Source: UBA6857 sp045544175
Lineage (GTDB): Bacteria > Bacillota > Clostridia > Oscillospirales > Acutalibacteraceae
Length of the DNA stretch: 64,000 nucleotides
Direction of reading: 5' to 3'
NCBI GenBank assembly: GCA_045544175.1
Contig: JAZPYL010000064.1
Coordinates: forward strand, 62,001-126,000
Both the position numbers and the translations under genes were made by a program. Below are positions 43,052 to 51,469 of the stretch, piece by piece. The notes under the pieces are model-generated. The model worked only from the letters and a program-made list of their open reading frames with translations. It did no database searches and was not told the DNA's origin. How positions within the stretch are numbered: position 1 is the stretch's first letter; each line of letters opens with the position of its first letter.

Positions 43052-43603
43052 TCAAAGCATAAAGCTCTTTACAAAAACAAGGCAAACAATAACCATAAAA
43101 ATGCAAAGACCAATCATAATTGTATTGAGAAGAGTGGTAGCCTTATTTTCATATCCTGCCTTCTTGGCATTGTTATGCCATATCCAAGGAATGAACTGTA
43201 AAATAAATGTAGCTGAGAAAAGAGCTGCAAAGAAAAGTAATGCCTTTGAAACTGCACTTGCATCCTTAGGTGCTCTTGTTTTAACAATCTGTGCGGGAGC
43301 TACCTGCTGAATAATTGCCTGCTGTGCGTAAACAGGAGCAGACTGAGCATAAATAGGTGCTGACTGTGTATAATAAGGGGCAACATCATCATATACAGGT
43401 GCTTCAGGTGCTGCGGGTGCTGTAGCTTCAACTGCAACAGCAGCTTCGGGAGCAGTCTCTTCTTCAATTGCCTGTGAAAAAACATCGTTATTTTCCGCTT
43501 TTTCTGCCTTTACTTCTGCTTCCTCTGCAGGATTCTTCTGACCGCAGATAAAACAGAAATCTGAATTATCGTCAATTACATTGCCGCAAAATTTACAAAT
43601 CAT
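43052..43603 (-). CDS. Zinc-ribbon membrane protein
   Basis: This 183-residue protein begins with a zinc ribbon (MICKFCGNVIDDNSDFCFICG; two CxxC pairs). A low-complexity Ala/Glu/Pro linker with repeats of YAQSAPVYAQ type follows (about 40-110). Two hydrophobic segments close it (about 117-138 and 157-181). It belongs to the large group of zinc-ribbon plus membrane proteins of unknown function in Ruminococcaceae. It has its own terminator and a good AGGAGG site. Two more N-terminal zinc-ribbon membrane proteins are in this window. Confidence 0.75.
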   Translation of the reverse strand: MICKFCGNVIDDNSDFCFICGQKNPAEEAEVKAEKAENNDVFSQAIEEETAPEAAVAVEATAPAAPEAPVYDDVAPYYTQSAPIYAQSAPVYAQQAIIQQVAPAQIVKTRAPKDASAVSKALLFFAALFSATFILQFIPWIWHNNAKKAGYENKATTLLNTIMIGLCIFMVIVCLVFVKSFML

Positions 43604-43764
43604 AATTAGTCCTCCTAAACATTTATAAACAGATTATAACACTAATTTTTTATATTTACAAGGGTTTAATCAAACAATTTCACCATATTTTTTATCTTTT
43701 ATACATATTTTAATAGGTTTTTCAGAAAAATATTACCAATGCTCTGAACTTAAAGGAAAAAAGT

Positions 43765-44115
43765 ATGATGAAGCTTTCTGAAACAATTTACGGAATTACT
43801 GTAGGTATCGTTAACTCTCTTCTCGGTGCAGGTGGAGGTATGATATCTGTGCCTGCAATGAAAAAAATCGGTCTTTCGCAGAAGAAGGCGCAAGCAACAA
43901 CCCTCGCCGTAATTTTGCCGCTTACAATAATAAGTGCAATAATATATCTTTTAAACGGCGAATTCTCTATATCTGATGCACTCAGATATATACCCTTCGG
44001 CTTTATCGGCTCTCTTCTCGGCGTACGTCTTATGGAAAAAGCCGACAGTAAAATACTTAAGAAAATATTTGCTCTTTTTATGTTATGGGCAGGCATAAGA
44101 ATAATTCTGAGGTGA
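43765..44115 (+). CDS. TauE/SafE-family half-size permease, first protein
   Basis: This 116-residue protein carries the N-terminal TauE/SafE repeat: IVNSLLGAGGGMISVPAMKKIGLSQKKAQATTLAVILPLTIISAIIYLL, then RYIPFGFIGSLLGVRLM. Three to four membrane segments are visible. Normal TauE/SafE anion (sulfite/sulfonate/organic acid) exporters are about 250 residues built from two such repeats. The next gene encodes the second repeat, with overlapping RBS and stop. A stop codon separates them cleanly and both have good starts, so this is a true split, not an obvious frameshift. Confidence 0.85.
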   Translation: MMKLSETIYGITVGIVNSLLGAGGGMISVPAMKKIGLSQKKAQATTLAVILPLTIISAIIYLLNGEFSISDALRYIPFGFIGSLLGVRLMEKADSKILKKIFALFMLWAGIRIILR

Positions 44116-44120
44116 TTTTT

Positions 44121-44495
44121 ATGGATATAATAACAGCAGTTGCTTCATTTGTTTCCGGTTTTCTGTGTTCTATGGGCTTCGGCGGTGGTTCCGTTCTGAT
44201 AATTTATCTGACTTCATATCTCAACACTCCTCAGAAGGAAGCTCAGGGAATCAACCTTATATTTTTTATACCCGCTGCCATATATTCAGTTATAAAATAC
44301 AACAAAGATAATCTGATTGATAAAAAAGTTGCAAAACCGTTTATCATTTGGGGGCTGGTCGGTGTAGGTATAGGCTATATGATTATCAATATAGTAACAG
44401 CGGATTATTTAGGAAAAATTTTTGGCGGCTTATTGATTTTAATGGGATTAAAAGACTTATTTTTAAGAAAAAAATCAGAGAACACTGCAAACTGA
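44121..44495 (+). CDS. TauE/SafE-family half-size permease, second protein
   Basis: The product of about 124 residues begins MDIITAVASFVSGFLCSMGFGGGSVLIIYLTSYLNTPQKEAQGINLIFFIPAAIYSVIKY, again a TauE repeat with the glycine-rich SMGFGGGSV loop. Four membrane segments are likely. The frame extends 36 bases upstream, but GAGGTGATTTTT fixes ATG 44121. With the preceding gene it would form a heterodimer equal to one full exporter. The transported anion is unknown. Confidence 0.85.
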   Translation: MDIITAVASFVSGFLCSMGFGGGSVLIIYLTSYLNTPQKEAQGINLIFFIPAAIYSVIKYNKDNLIDKKVAKPFIIWGLVGVGIGYMIINIVTADYLGKIFGGLLILMGLKDLFLRKKSENTAN

Positions 44496-44516
44496 CTGCA
44501 AATGTTCTCTGTATTA
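44477..44516. terminator. Bidirectional terminator between TauE pair and ruvX
   Basis: Arms AGAGAACA (44477-44484) and TGTTCTCT (44503-44510) with T/A-rich flanks lie between convergent genes. The first arm overlaps the end of the TauE gene. Confidence 0.65.
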
Positions 44517-44518
44517 TT

Positions 44519-44926
44519 TTATCTTGATGCGAGGAAGCTTTCGAGAATCATAACTGCCGAAACAGCATCTACAATCTCTTTTCGCTTTTTTCCTCGAACA
44601 TTAGTGACATTAAGAGCCTTATGTGCAGAAACAGTAGTCAATCGTTCGTCCCACATAACAGCTTTAATTCCTGTCTGAGCTGAAAGGGAGTCTGCAAACT
44701 CTTTGCATTTTTCTGCTCTCTCCCCCGATGTGCCGTCCATATTTTTCGGAAGACCGACAACAATAAGCTCGGGCTTATATTGCGAAATCATCTTTTCAAT
44801 CTCAGCAATTACCTTAGGTGCATAAGATTGCGTAATAACTGTTACAGGAGAAGCAAGCATCTCAAGCTTATCGCAGACAGCAATACCCGTCCTTACGTCA
44901 CCGTAATCGACAGACATAATTACCAT
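44519..44926 (-). CDS. ruvX: RuvX/YqgF family Holliday-junction resolvase-like nuclease
   Basis: This RNase H-fold protein of 135 residues has MSVDYGDVRTGIAVCD at the N-terminus (first catalytic Asp), LIVVGLPKNMDGTSGERAEKC and VMWDERLTTVSAHKAL, then DAVSAVMILESFL at the C-terminus. All three acidic active-site positions appear intact. Roles in pre-16S rRNA maturation and recombination have been described for the family. It lies 11 bases after the PBP gene in the same direction. Confidence 0.93.
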   Translation of the reverse strand: MVIMSVDYGDVRTGIAVCDKLEMLASPVTVITQSYAPKVIAEIEKMISQYKPELIVVGLPKNMDGTSGERAEKCKEFADSLSAQTGIKAVMWDERLTTVSAHKALNVTNVRGKKRKEIVDAVSAVMILESFLASR

Positions 44927-44937
44927 AAATTTCCACC

Positions 44938-47013
44938 TTACATTTCAACATCCACAAGCTTGTTATCTATAGCTTCTCTTACCTGTGTAAAGGTCTTAGC
45001 GGGAAGCTCTGTATGAATTTTACTGAAGACATTTCTGAAAATAGTTTTTGACGGGTTAGACGAACCTGTTCTCAGGTCAGAACGGTAGTCGAAGCCATAC
45101 CATACAGCAGAAACGTAATGAGGTGTACCGCCGCAGTACCATTTGTCGCAGTTGTCTGAGGTTGTACCTGTTTTTGCAAAGGTCTGGAATCTGCTGATTT
45201 TTGAGCCGTAACCTGTACCGTAGCTCTGGTTAACAGCTCCGGTAAGCATTGAAAGCATTTCTGATGCAGTATTTCTGCTTATAGCCTGCTCAGGCTTATT
45301 ATTGGTATTGTCGAGTAAAACCTCGCCGTTTCTGTCAGTTACCTTGTAATAGCTATAAGGCTTATAATATCTTCCGCCGTTACCGAATGTAGCAAAAGCT
45401 GCAGCCATTTCGAGTGTAGTGACACCTGTCTGTGTACCGCCAACGCCCAAGGGGCTAAGGTCTTTATCGCCCTCGCTCAGATTGAGATGGAATGCCTCAT
45501 TACAGTATTTAAGAGGAATTTCAACACCAAGCATTTCATCAAGAATTCGTACGGGAACTGTATTAAGAGAACGTATAAGCGCATTTTCAACAGTTACATA
45601 ATCTCCTGAGCCATGGTCACCGTTAAAGTTTCTCGGCCATTTTTCGCCCTTTAATATGATAGCCTGTTCAAGAACAACAGACTGTGATGTAAGTCTTCCT
45701 GTATCAATTGCGGGAGCATACACGGAAAGAGGCTTGATTGAAGAGCCCGGCTGTCTCTTGGCACGGACATCAGTTGCTCTGTTATAAGCGCGGTTAGCTG
45801 TCTTTTTTCCCGTACCGCCTACAAGTGCAACAATCCTTCCCTCGTAGTCCATAATAGTCATCGATGATTCGGGAAGCTCACCGTATGAGTCATAGTGTGA
45901 CCAGGGGAAGCCTGTACGGTTTTCGTAGGCAGACTCAAGAGTTTTCTGAATATCAAGGTCAACAGCTGCGTAAATCTTAAGACCGCCGTAGTATACCTGT
46001 CTCCATGCTTCATTATAATCGTAGCCGTATTCGTCCTGAAGGTCTGCAATAACCTGTTCTACAACGTATTCTTCATACCAGGACATAATTTCGGCTGTAT
46101 CTATCTCTTCTTCACTTTCAGCGGAAGCGTTCTTGCTGAGAATCTTAACCTTCTTATTGTATGCCTTGTCAGCCTGCTCCTGGGTGATTTTCTCTTCTTC
46201 CACCATTGCATCAAGGCATCGCTTCTGTCTTGCTTTGCATTTTTCCATATTTGCGTGCGGATTAGTTGTATAGGGAGCCTTTGTGATACCTGCAAGCATT
46301 GCACATTCGGCAAGATTAAGCTCATTTACCTCTTTGCCGAAATAAGTTTCAGCTGCAGTTTTTACTCCGTAACAGCCGGAACCTAATGAAACAGTGTTAA
46401 GATATGCTTCAAGAATATCCTTCTTTGAATAGTTTCTTTCAAGATTCAGAGCCTTTGTAATTTCGTGGAATTTTCTGTTATAAGTAGCAGAATTTTCGTC
46501 AGTTAAATTTTTGATAAGCTGCTGCGTAATAGTCGAAGCACCCTGACCTTCATAAGCAGGGTTTATAATAACAGCAATTGTTCTTATCCAGTCAACACCG
46601 CTGTGATTATAAAAACGGAAATCTTCAAGGCAAATGAAAGCCCAGAGGAGATTTTCGGGCATATCCTCATAGTCTACCCAGATTCTGTTTTCCTCACCGT
46701 GAAGTCGGGTAAGCTCGATAATATTTTCTTCTGAATCGTAGGCGTACATAATCGATGTCTGATTCTGAGAGTTTTTATACATCTCAAGGTCAATAGCTTC
46801 ATCGCCGTTGACAAAAGAATCCATATATGACGCAACAGAACCGCCGACAATAATAAATGTCAGCATACCTGCCACGAATATACAAAAGAAAAAGAGGAAT
46901 ATTGTATAGAGCACTGAATGTTTCTTTTTCTTCCTTTTCTTTTTCACTTTTGGAGTCGATGCATCTGTTTGTACAGAGTTCTTTTTAACTCTTTTATTTT
47001 TATTGTTTTCCAT
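44938..47013 (-). CDS. Class A penicillin-binding protein (PBP1a family)
   Basis: This bifunctional peptidoglycan synthase has a basic cytoplasmic tail, one membrane anchor (about residues 34-58, LYTIFLFFFCIFVAGMLTFIIVG) and a GT51 glycosyltransferase domain with CLEDFRFYNHSGVDW and QGASTITQQLIKNL (about 125-170). The transpeptidase domain has SSIKPLSV (active Ser, about 430), SLN and KTGTT (about 635). The length is 691, without a PASTA or Fn3 tail. Its own promoter lies 66 bases upstream. Confidence 0.95.
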   Translation of the reverse strand: MENNKNKRVKKNSVQTDASTPKVKKKRKKKKHSVLYTIFLFFFCIFVAGMLTFIIVGGSVASYMDSFVNGDEAIDLEMYKNSQNQTSIMYAYDSEENIIELTRLHGEENRIWVDYEDMPENLLWAFICLEDFRFYNHSGVDWIRTIAVIINPAYEGQGASTITQQLIKNLTDENSATYNRKFHEITKALNLERNYSKKDILEAYLNTVSLGSGCYGVKTAAETYFGKEVNELNLAECAMLAGITKAPYTTNPHANMEKCKARQKRCLDAMVEEEKITQEQADKAYNKKVKILSKNASAESEEEIDTAEIMSWYEEYVVEQVIADLQDEYGYDYNEAWRQVYYGGLKIYAAVDLDIQKTLESAYENRTGFPWSHYDSYGELPESSMTIMDYEGRIVALVGGTGKKTANRAYNRATDVRAKRQPGSSIKPLSVYAPAIDTGRLTSQSVVLEQAIILKGEKWPRNFNGDHGSGDYVTVENALIRSLNTVPVRILDEMLGVEIPLKYCNEAFHLNLSEGDKDLSPLGVGGTQTGVTTLEMAAAFATFGNGGRYYKPYSYYKVTDRNGEVLLDNTNNKPEQAISRNTASEMLSMLTGAVNQSYGTGYGSKISRFQTFAKTGTTSDNCDKWYCGGTPHYVSAVWYGFDYRSDLRTGSSNPSKTIFRNVFSKIHTELPAKTFTQVREAIDNKLVDVEM

Positions 47014-47078
47014 AATCAGAAGTCCTCCGCTTTTAGAAATTTATCTGAATACAGACATAGTCTCACATATTAACTTAT

Positions 47079-47107
47079 ATTATAATAAATCAGTGAAATT
47101 AAATCAA
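47079..47107 (-). promoter_or_regulatory. Sigma-A promoter of the PBP-ruvX operon
   Basis: Minus strand TTGATT (47107-47102), 17 bases, TATAAT (47084-47079), 66 bases before the PBP start. Confidence 0.65.
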
Positions 47108-47247
47108 CATTAATAGTAATAATTTTCACAATTTTAATTATTTTTTCTGTTAAATATAAGAAAAACGTTATTATTTTCAATTATTGGATACTTTCAGTCT
47201 TATATTCTGTAAAAAATAAGACAAGGTCTCCCCTGCCTTATTTTGCT

Positions 47248-47526
47248 TTAAGGTAACGGTAATCGAACCGAACAAGCCAAAATGTCCGATTTCCGGCACC
47301 TTTGTAATTTTTTCTCCTCGCAATACGCGAGTATTGTTTCGTCGAAGAAAATCCCAAATGCACCAAAACTCGGGCATTTACGGTCTTCGAGTTTAATGGG
47401 TGAAGATTTTTCTTGTAGCAAGGCAAAAGGTGAAGGGAATACTTGCGTATTTCCGAGGCTTTTAACGATACTACAGGGAAAATATGCCCCATTAAACCTT
47501 GTACGGTTCGACTACCGTTACCTTAA
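47248..47526. repeat. Nested inverted-repeat element at the 3' end of the BspA-like gene
   Basis: A 29-base sequence at 47248-47276 recurs inverted at 47498-47526 with 27 of 29 matches. The similarity continues inward in weaker form, each arm holding a short hairpin of AATAC-(4)-GTATT type (47321-47336 and about 47435-47451) next to CGAGG. A further stem pairs 47407-47418 with 47471-47482. The right arm overlaps the last codons of the surface-protein gene. The rest of the 478-base intergenic gap (47014-47491) has the PBP promoter and no gene. It could be a MITE-like element, an inverted duplication or a structured RNA. Confidence 0.65.
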
Positions 47527-50500
47527 CTGTTTTAACGTCGCTGTAATAGCCGTACATCTTTGTACCGTTGATAGTTTTATATGCTCTTATTTTAATAAAA
47601 TAAGTTTTACCTTTAAGTATACCTTTAAGGACTTTCTTAGTGTCAGCGGGATTTTTCACCGTTACGGTCTTTTTACTGCTGAAGCTCTTGTTTGTTGCAT
47701 AGACAATCTCATATCCGTCACAAGCCATTTTCTTCCATTTAACCGTTATTTCTCCCTTAGAAGCAACAGGTTTTTTCAGCTTAGCTTTCGAAGGCTTAGT
47801 AGCAGAGGTATGAGTCTTCTTATAAGAAAAGACTTTCGAGCCTGAATTATCAGAATAAGCTTTAACGGCAAACTTATATTCTGTGCCGCTTTTAAGGTCA
47901 GCTCCGTCTATTTTCTTTACTGTATACGAAAGGTTTTTGGTATCTTTGATAGCTACATATTTTTTAGTTTTACTGTTGTAATAATAAATTCTGTAGCCCG
48001 TTGCACCCTTGACTTCATTCCAGTAAAGCTTAATGCTCTTAATTGACGGCTCTGATGTAATTCTTTTTACTTTTGGCGGAACAATTTTAAACGACAGAGT
48101 TTTCGAGCCGGAATATTTACCTTTAAAAGTTATTTTTACTGTATACTTCCCTGTTTTCTTTCTGCCTGACTGAAATTTTACAGTATAGTCGGTGCCTTCT
48201 TTAAGAGCGTTGCCCTTACTGTCCTTAACAGTTACGGCAGGCTTTTTGCTCTTTCCGTCATAAATGTAGGATGTCTCAGAAAGCTTCACTGAGGCAATTT
48301 TATAGATTGTTTCTGTAGCTGACACCCTGCCGCACATGGTGCAGGTTTTCTTTTTACTGCCATCCTTTTTCAGGGTAGCTTTCGTGATAACATATGAATA
48401 ACTGTGGGAAAGCTTTTTAATTGTCTGCACATCAGTTTTCGCATTACATCTTTTGCAATGGCGTGATTTGCTGCCGACGGATTTACAGGTTGCTTTTTTA
48501 TCTACTGTAAAACTGCTTTTATAGCTATGACCGAGTTTAGCGGTTATGCCAGATTTGATTTCTGCGCCGCAGGAACACTTATAAATACTGTAGCCGCCGG
48601 ATGTGCAGGTCGGCTCAATAACTGAGGATTTTTTGTAGTCGTGTCCTTTTGCAGAAACAGTTCTTTCGCGATAATATTTACATTCAGTACAATCCGCTCT
48701 TTCCTTACCTTCAGTAATACATTTAGGCTTATCAATTAAACAGAACTCGGATAATTTATGTCCTGAAGCTTTAACAATGTTATCAAAATAGCTGTCGCCG
48801 CAAGAGCAAGTATATATTGTGTAACCTATGTCAGTACATGTGGGTTCAACAACAGACGATACATATTGATGCTTTTTAAGCTTGATTTCTTTCGTATCAG
48901 AGTAATCGCACCCTCTGCTACAATACGCTCTAGCTTCGCCTTTTTCTGTGCAAGTTGATTCTTTAAGTACAACATAATCGCCCATACTGTGCTCACTGTA
49001 TTCAGGCTCTATTTCTTCGTGACCCGATAAATAAAGATTGCACTGTACACAAAACTCACCTGAAGTATAACCCGGGTATATGCAGACAGGCAAAATCTCA
49101 GGTATATTTGATACATTATGAGATTTACAATGCTTAGTTGCAGATGCAAAATCAGAATTACCTGATTCATAAAGCTCAATTTCTTCAAGAGCCTTTTCAT
49201 CACCGTCGAACAAAATCATAGACAAATTTCTGCAAAAACCGAATGCAGATTTTTCAATTATGTTAATATTTGTACATAACCTTACTTTCGCAAGATTATT
49301 ACAATTATAAAAAATACCTTCGGATAACTTTTCAATACCGGACGGCAATGCTATATTCTTAAGTTTGGTACAATCAGAAAAAGCAAACCTGCCGATTGAT
49401 GTTACTGAATTTCCTATAGTGATTTTTCCAAGCTCATTACAGTGTGAAAAAGCTTTATCGCCTATTGTTTCCACTCCAAACGGAATTTCAATTTCAGTTA
49501 ATGAGCCGCAAGAGATAAAAGCACCATCCCCAATATGCATCAGATCATCATTAAGTGAAATTATACTAAGGTTATTGCAACAGTCGAATGCACCTACGGA
49601 AACAGTTACGGTACCATCAGGCACCTTATATTTAGTCTTTGTAGAAGCGGACGGATATTTGATCAATTCTTTCCCGTCGCCACTGAACAGCACACTGTCT
49701 TCGACTTTAAAATTTCCGTTAAATCCATCGACAGCTATCTCAGAAAGACAAGTACATTTACCGAATACATCTTTACCAATGGAACTTACCTTCGGACCTA
49801 TAAACACGCTTTTTAGATCTTCGCATAAATAGAAGGCTCTGTCGCCAATTATCTCGGCACAATCAGATAGCTTTACGTTTTCAAACTTGCAACCGTAAAA
49901 GCACTCCACTCCGTAGAATTTTGCTTTCGGACATAGAATCCACTCAGTAAACCCGCAACCTTTAAATGCTTTATCACCTATCGTTATTACATTTGACAAG
50001 CCCTCAGCACTATTCAATAATGAAGAATTTTCAAAAGCACTTACACCAACAGATAAAACATTGTCTCCTCCGCAAACGTTTTCAAGGTGCTGCATACCGT
50101 AAAAGGAACAGTCGCCTATATGAGAAATACCGCTGCCTACTGTAATCCTTGTTATATCATTACGGTATTTATAATAAGGAGAGTCGCCTGCAGTATAGTT
50201 CTTCATTTCACCTTCACCGTAAAGAACGAGATTTCCGTTATCATATAACACCCACAAAATATCGCAGTCATTTTCACAGCAGAAGCCGGCGTCAATAATC
50301 AAGTGGCACTCATTACCACATACATCACAAATTGTATCTCCGTCCTTGTCAGTATGATTAACCGTTATTATTTCTTTTGGTGTTATAAATGCCCCGCAGC
50401 CATTGCAACGAACAGCTTCTGTATATCCCGGACTAACGCAGGAAGCAGGCAAGGAAGGCACAACAGATGTATCGTTGTGACTGCAGTATCCGCAAACAAT

Positions 50501-51340
50501 ATTGCTCTTATCAATACCGATATCATCCATTGATACGAAAGAAAGAGAACTTTCCGAACCGCAATAATATATTTCTCTAAGATTATTACAATTTTCAAAT
50601 GCTCCTGTACCTATATTTTCTATGCCGTAGTTTATTATTACTGTTTCAAGACTATCGCATCCCCTGAATGCATTTTCACCTATATTTTTCAATGTTTCAG
50701 GAAAAGTTATTTCTTTAAGATTCCTGACTCCGTTGAAGGCGTCATTTTTAATATATGTTAAAGTTGAAGGCAAAGCATAATCAGATAAATCACTGTTAAC
50801 CGGACAAAATATTAATTCAGTTTTATCAGAATTATAGACAACTCCTCGCTCATCAACTGTAAATTCAGTGTTATTGATATCAACAAAGATTTTAAGCTTT
50901 CCGCAGCATGAAAATGCACCGTTTCCAATCGAAGTAATTTTTTTGGACAGAACAATATTTTCCGCATTATTCATACCATAAAACGCATAATTGCCTATTT
51001 TCTTGACTGTAGAAGCAATCTCAACAGTTTCAGCACTGCAACCGAAAAATGCATAGTCGCCTATTTCCGTAATTCCGTCTCTTATGATCAGTGTTGTTAC
51101 CTTGGCCTCGTCAAAAAGCTGTGAATACGGCATCTCCGTTTCATCGGAAAAAGGCAAAATTTTTCCGTTTCCTTCAACAATAAAAGTGCCGTCATCATAA
51201 TAAGACCAGATTATATCAGAAGTTCCATCATAACACCCATTCATGATAAGAACAGGCTCAGACGATAAGGCGAAAAAGCTCATTGAAATAATTAAAAGCA
51301 TTAAAGAAATAATAAACAAAATTTTTTTCATTGTGCACAC
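47492..51340 (-). CDS. BspA-type leucine-rich-repeat secreted protein with Fn3 domains
   Basis: This 1282-residue exported protein starts with a signal peptide (about residues 4-26). LRR_5/BspA repeats fill about 55-275 and 355-730 (units like IGDYAFFGCSAETVEIASTV). They are followed by cysteine-rich repeats of about 45 residues (VEPTCTDIGYTIYTCSCG; about 735-965), an MBG-like Ig domain (about 1000-1085) and two fibronectin type III domains to the end (TGYRIYYYN, DGYEIVYAT). No LPxTG or lipobox is visible, so attachment is unclear. Such proteins bind host or microbial surfaces. GTG at 51340 is 6 bases from AGGGG and is preferred over the internal ATG. Its last codons lie in an inverted repeat. 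Confidence 0.88.
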   Translation of the reverse strand: MCTMKKILFIISLMLLIISMSFFALSSEPVLIMNGCYDGTSDIIWSYYDDGTFIVEGNGKILPFSDETEMPYSQLFDEAKVTTLIIRDGITEIGDYAFFGCSAETVEIASTVKKIGNYAFYGMNNAENIVLSKKITSIGNGAFSCCGKLKIFVDINNTEFTVDERGVVYNSDKTELIFCPVNSDLSDYALPSTLTYIKNDAFNGVRNLKEITFPETLKNIGENAFRGCDSLETVIINYGIENIGTGAFENCNNLREIYYCGSESSLSFVSMDDIGIDKSNIVCGYCSHNDTSVVPSLPASCVSPGYTEAVRCNGCGAFITPKEIITVNHTDKDGDTICDVCGNECHLIIDAGFCCENDCDILWVLYDNGNLVLYGEGEMKNYTAGDSPYYKYRNDITRITVGSGISHIGDCSFYGMQHLENVCGGDNVLSVGVSAFENSSLLNSAEGLSNVITIGDKAFKGCGFTEWILCPKAKFYGVECFYGCKFENVKLSDCAEIIGDRAFYLCEDLKSVFIGPKVSSIGKDVFGKCTCLSEIAVDGFNGNFKVEDSVLFSGDGKELIKYPSASTKTKYKVPDGTVTVSVGAFDCCNNLSIISLNDDLMHIGDGAFISCGSLTEIEIPFGVETIGDKAFSHCNELGKITIGNSVTSIGRFAFSDCTKLKNIALPSGIEKLSEGIFYNCNNLAKVRLCTNINIIEKSAFGFCRNLSMILFDGDEKALEEIELYESGNSDFASATKHCKSHNVSNIPEILPVCIYPGYTSGEFCVQCNLYLSGHEEIEPEYSEHSMGDYVVLKESTCTEKGEARAYCSRGCDYSDTKEIKLKKHQYVSSVVEPTCTDIGYTIYTCSCGDSYFDNIVKASGHKLSEFCLIDKPKCITEGKERADCTECKYYRERTVSAKGHDYKKSSVIEPTCTSGGYSIYKCSCGAEIKSGITAKLGHSYKSSFTVDKKATCKSVGSKSRHCKRCNAKTDVQTIKKLSHSYSYVITKATLKKDGSKKKTCTMCGRVSATETIYKIASVKLSETSYIYDGKSKKPAVTVKDSKGNALKEGTDYTVKFQSGRKKTGKYTVKITFKGKYSGSKTLSFKIVPPKVKRITSEPSIKSIKLYWNEVKGATGYRIYYYNSKTKKYVAIKDTKNLSYTVKKIDGADLKSGTEYKFAVKAYSDNSGSKVFSYKKTHTSATKPSKAKLKKPVASKGEITVKWKKMACDGYEIVYATNKSFSSKKTVTVKNPADTKKVLKGILKGKTYFIKIRAYKTINGTKMYGYYSDVKTVKVTVVEPYKV

Positions 51341-51376
51341 ACTTAACCCCTAAATATTTTCAAAATTATTTTTTAT

Positions 51377-51404
51377 ATTCTAACATTTATTTGCATTTTG
51401 TCAA
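51377..51404 (-). promoter_or_regulatory. Sigma-A promoter of the BspA-like gene
   Basis: Minus strand TTGACA (51404-51399), 16 bases, TAGAAT (51382-51377), 36 bases before the GTG start. Confidence 0.65.
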
Positions 51405-51427
51405 CTTGTGTAAATTTGTGTGGTAAA

Positions 51428-51460
51428 TAAAAAAATAAAGGCGGAGATAATCTCCGCCCG
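51428..51460 (-). terminator. Terminator after the GPH transporter gene
   Basis: Arms GGCGGAGA/TCTCCGCC (51440-51447 with 51451-51458), followed on the minus strand by TTTATTTTTTTATT. Confidence 0.9.
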
Positions 51461-51469
51461 AAAAAAATA

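Noticed and set aside
43765..44495. Frameshifted pseudogene of a full TauE/SafE protein
   Set aside because: Both halves have proper starts, ribosome sites and complete repeats, so a genuine split is more likely.
47282..47845. Plus-strand open frame of 187 codons
   Set aside because: It covers the inverted repeat and then the antisense strand of the Fn3 region; no ribosome site and no recognisable domain.
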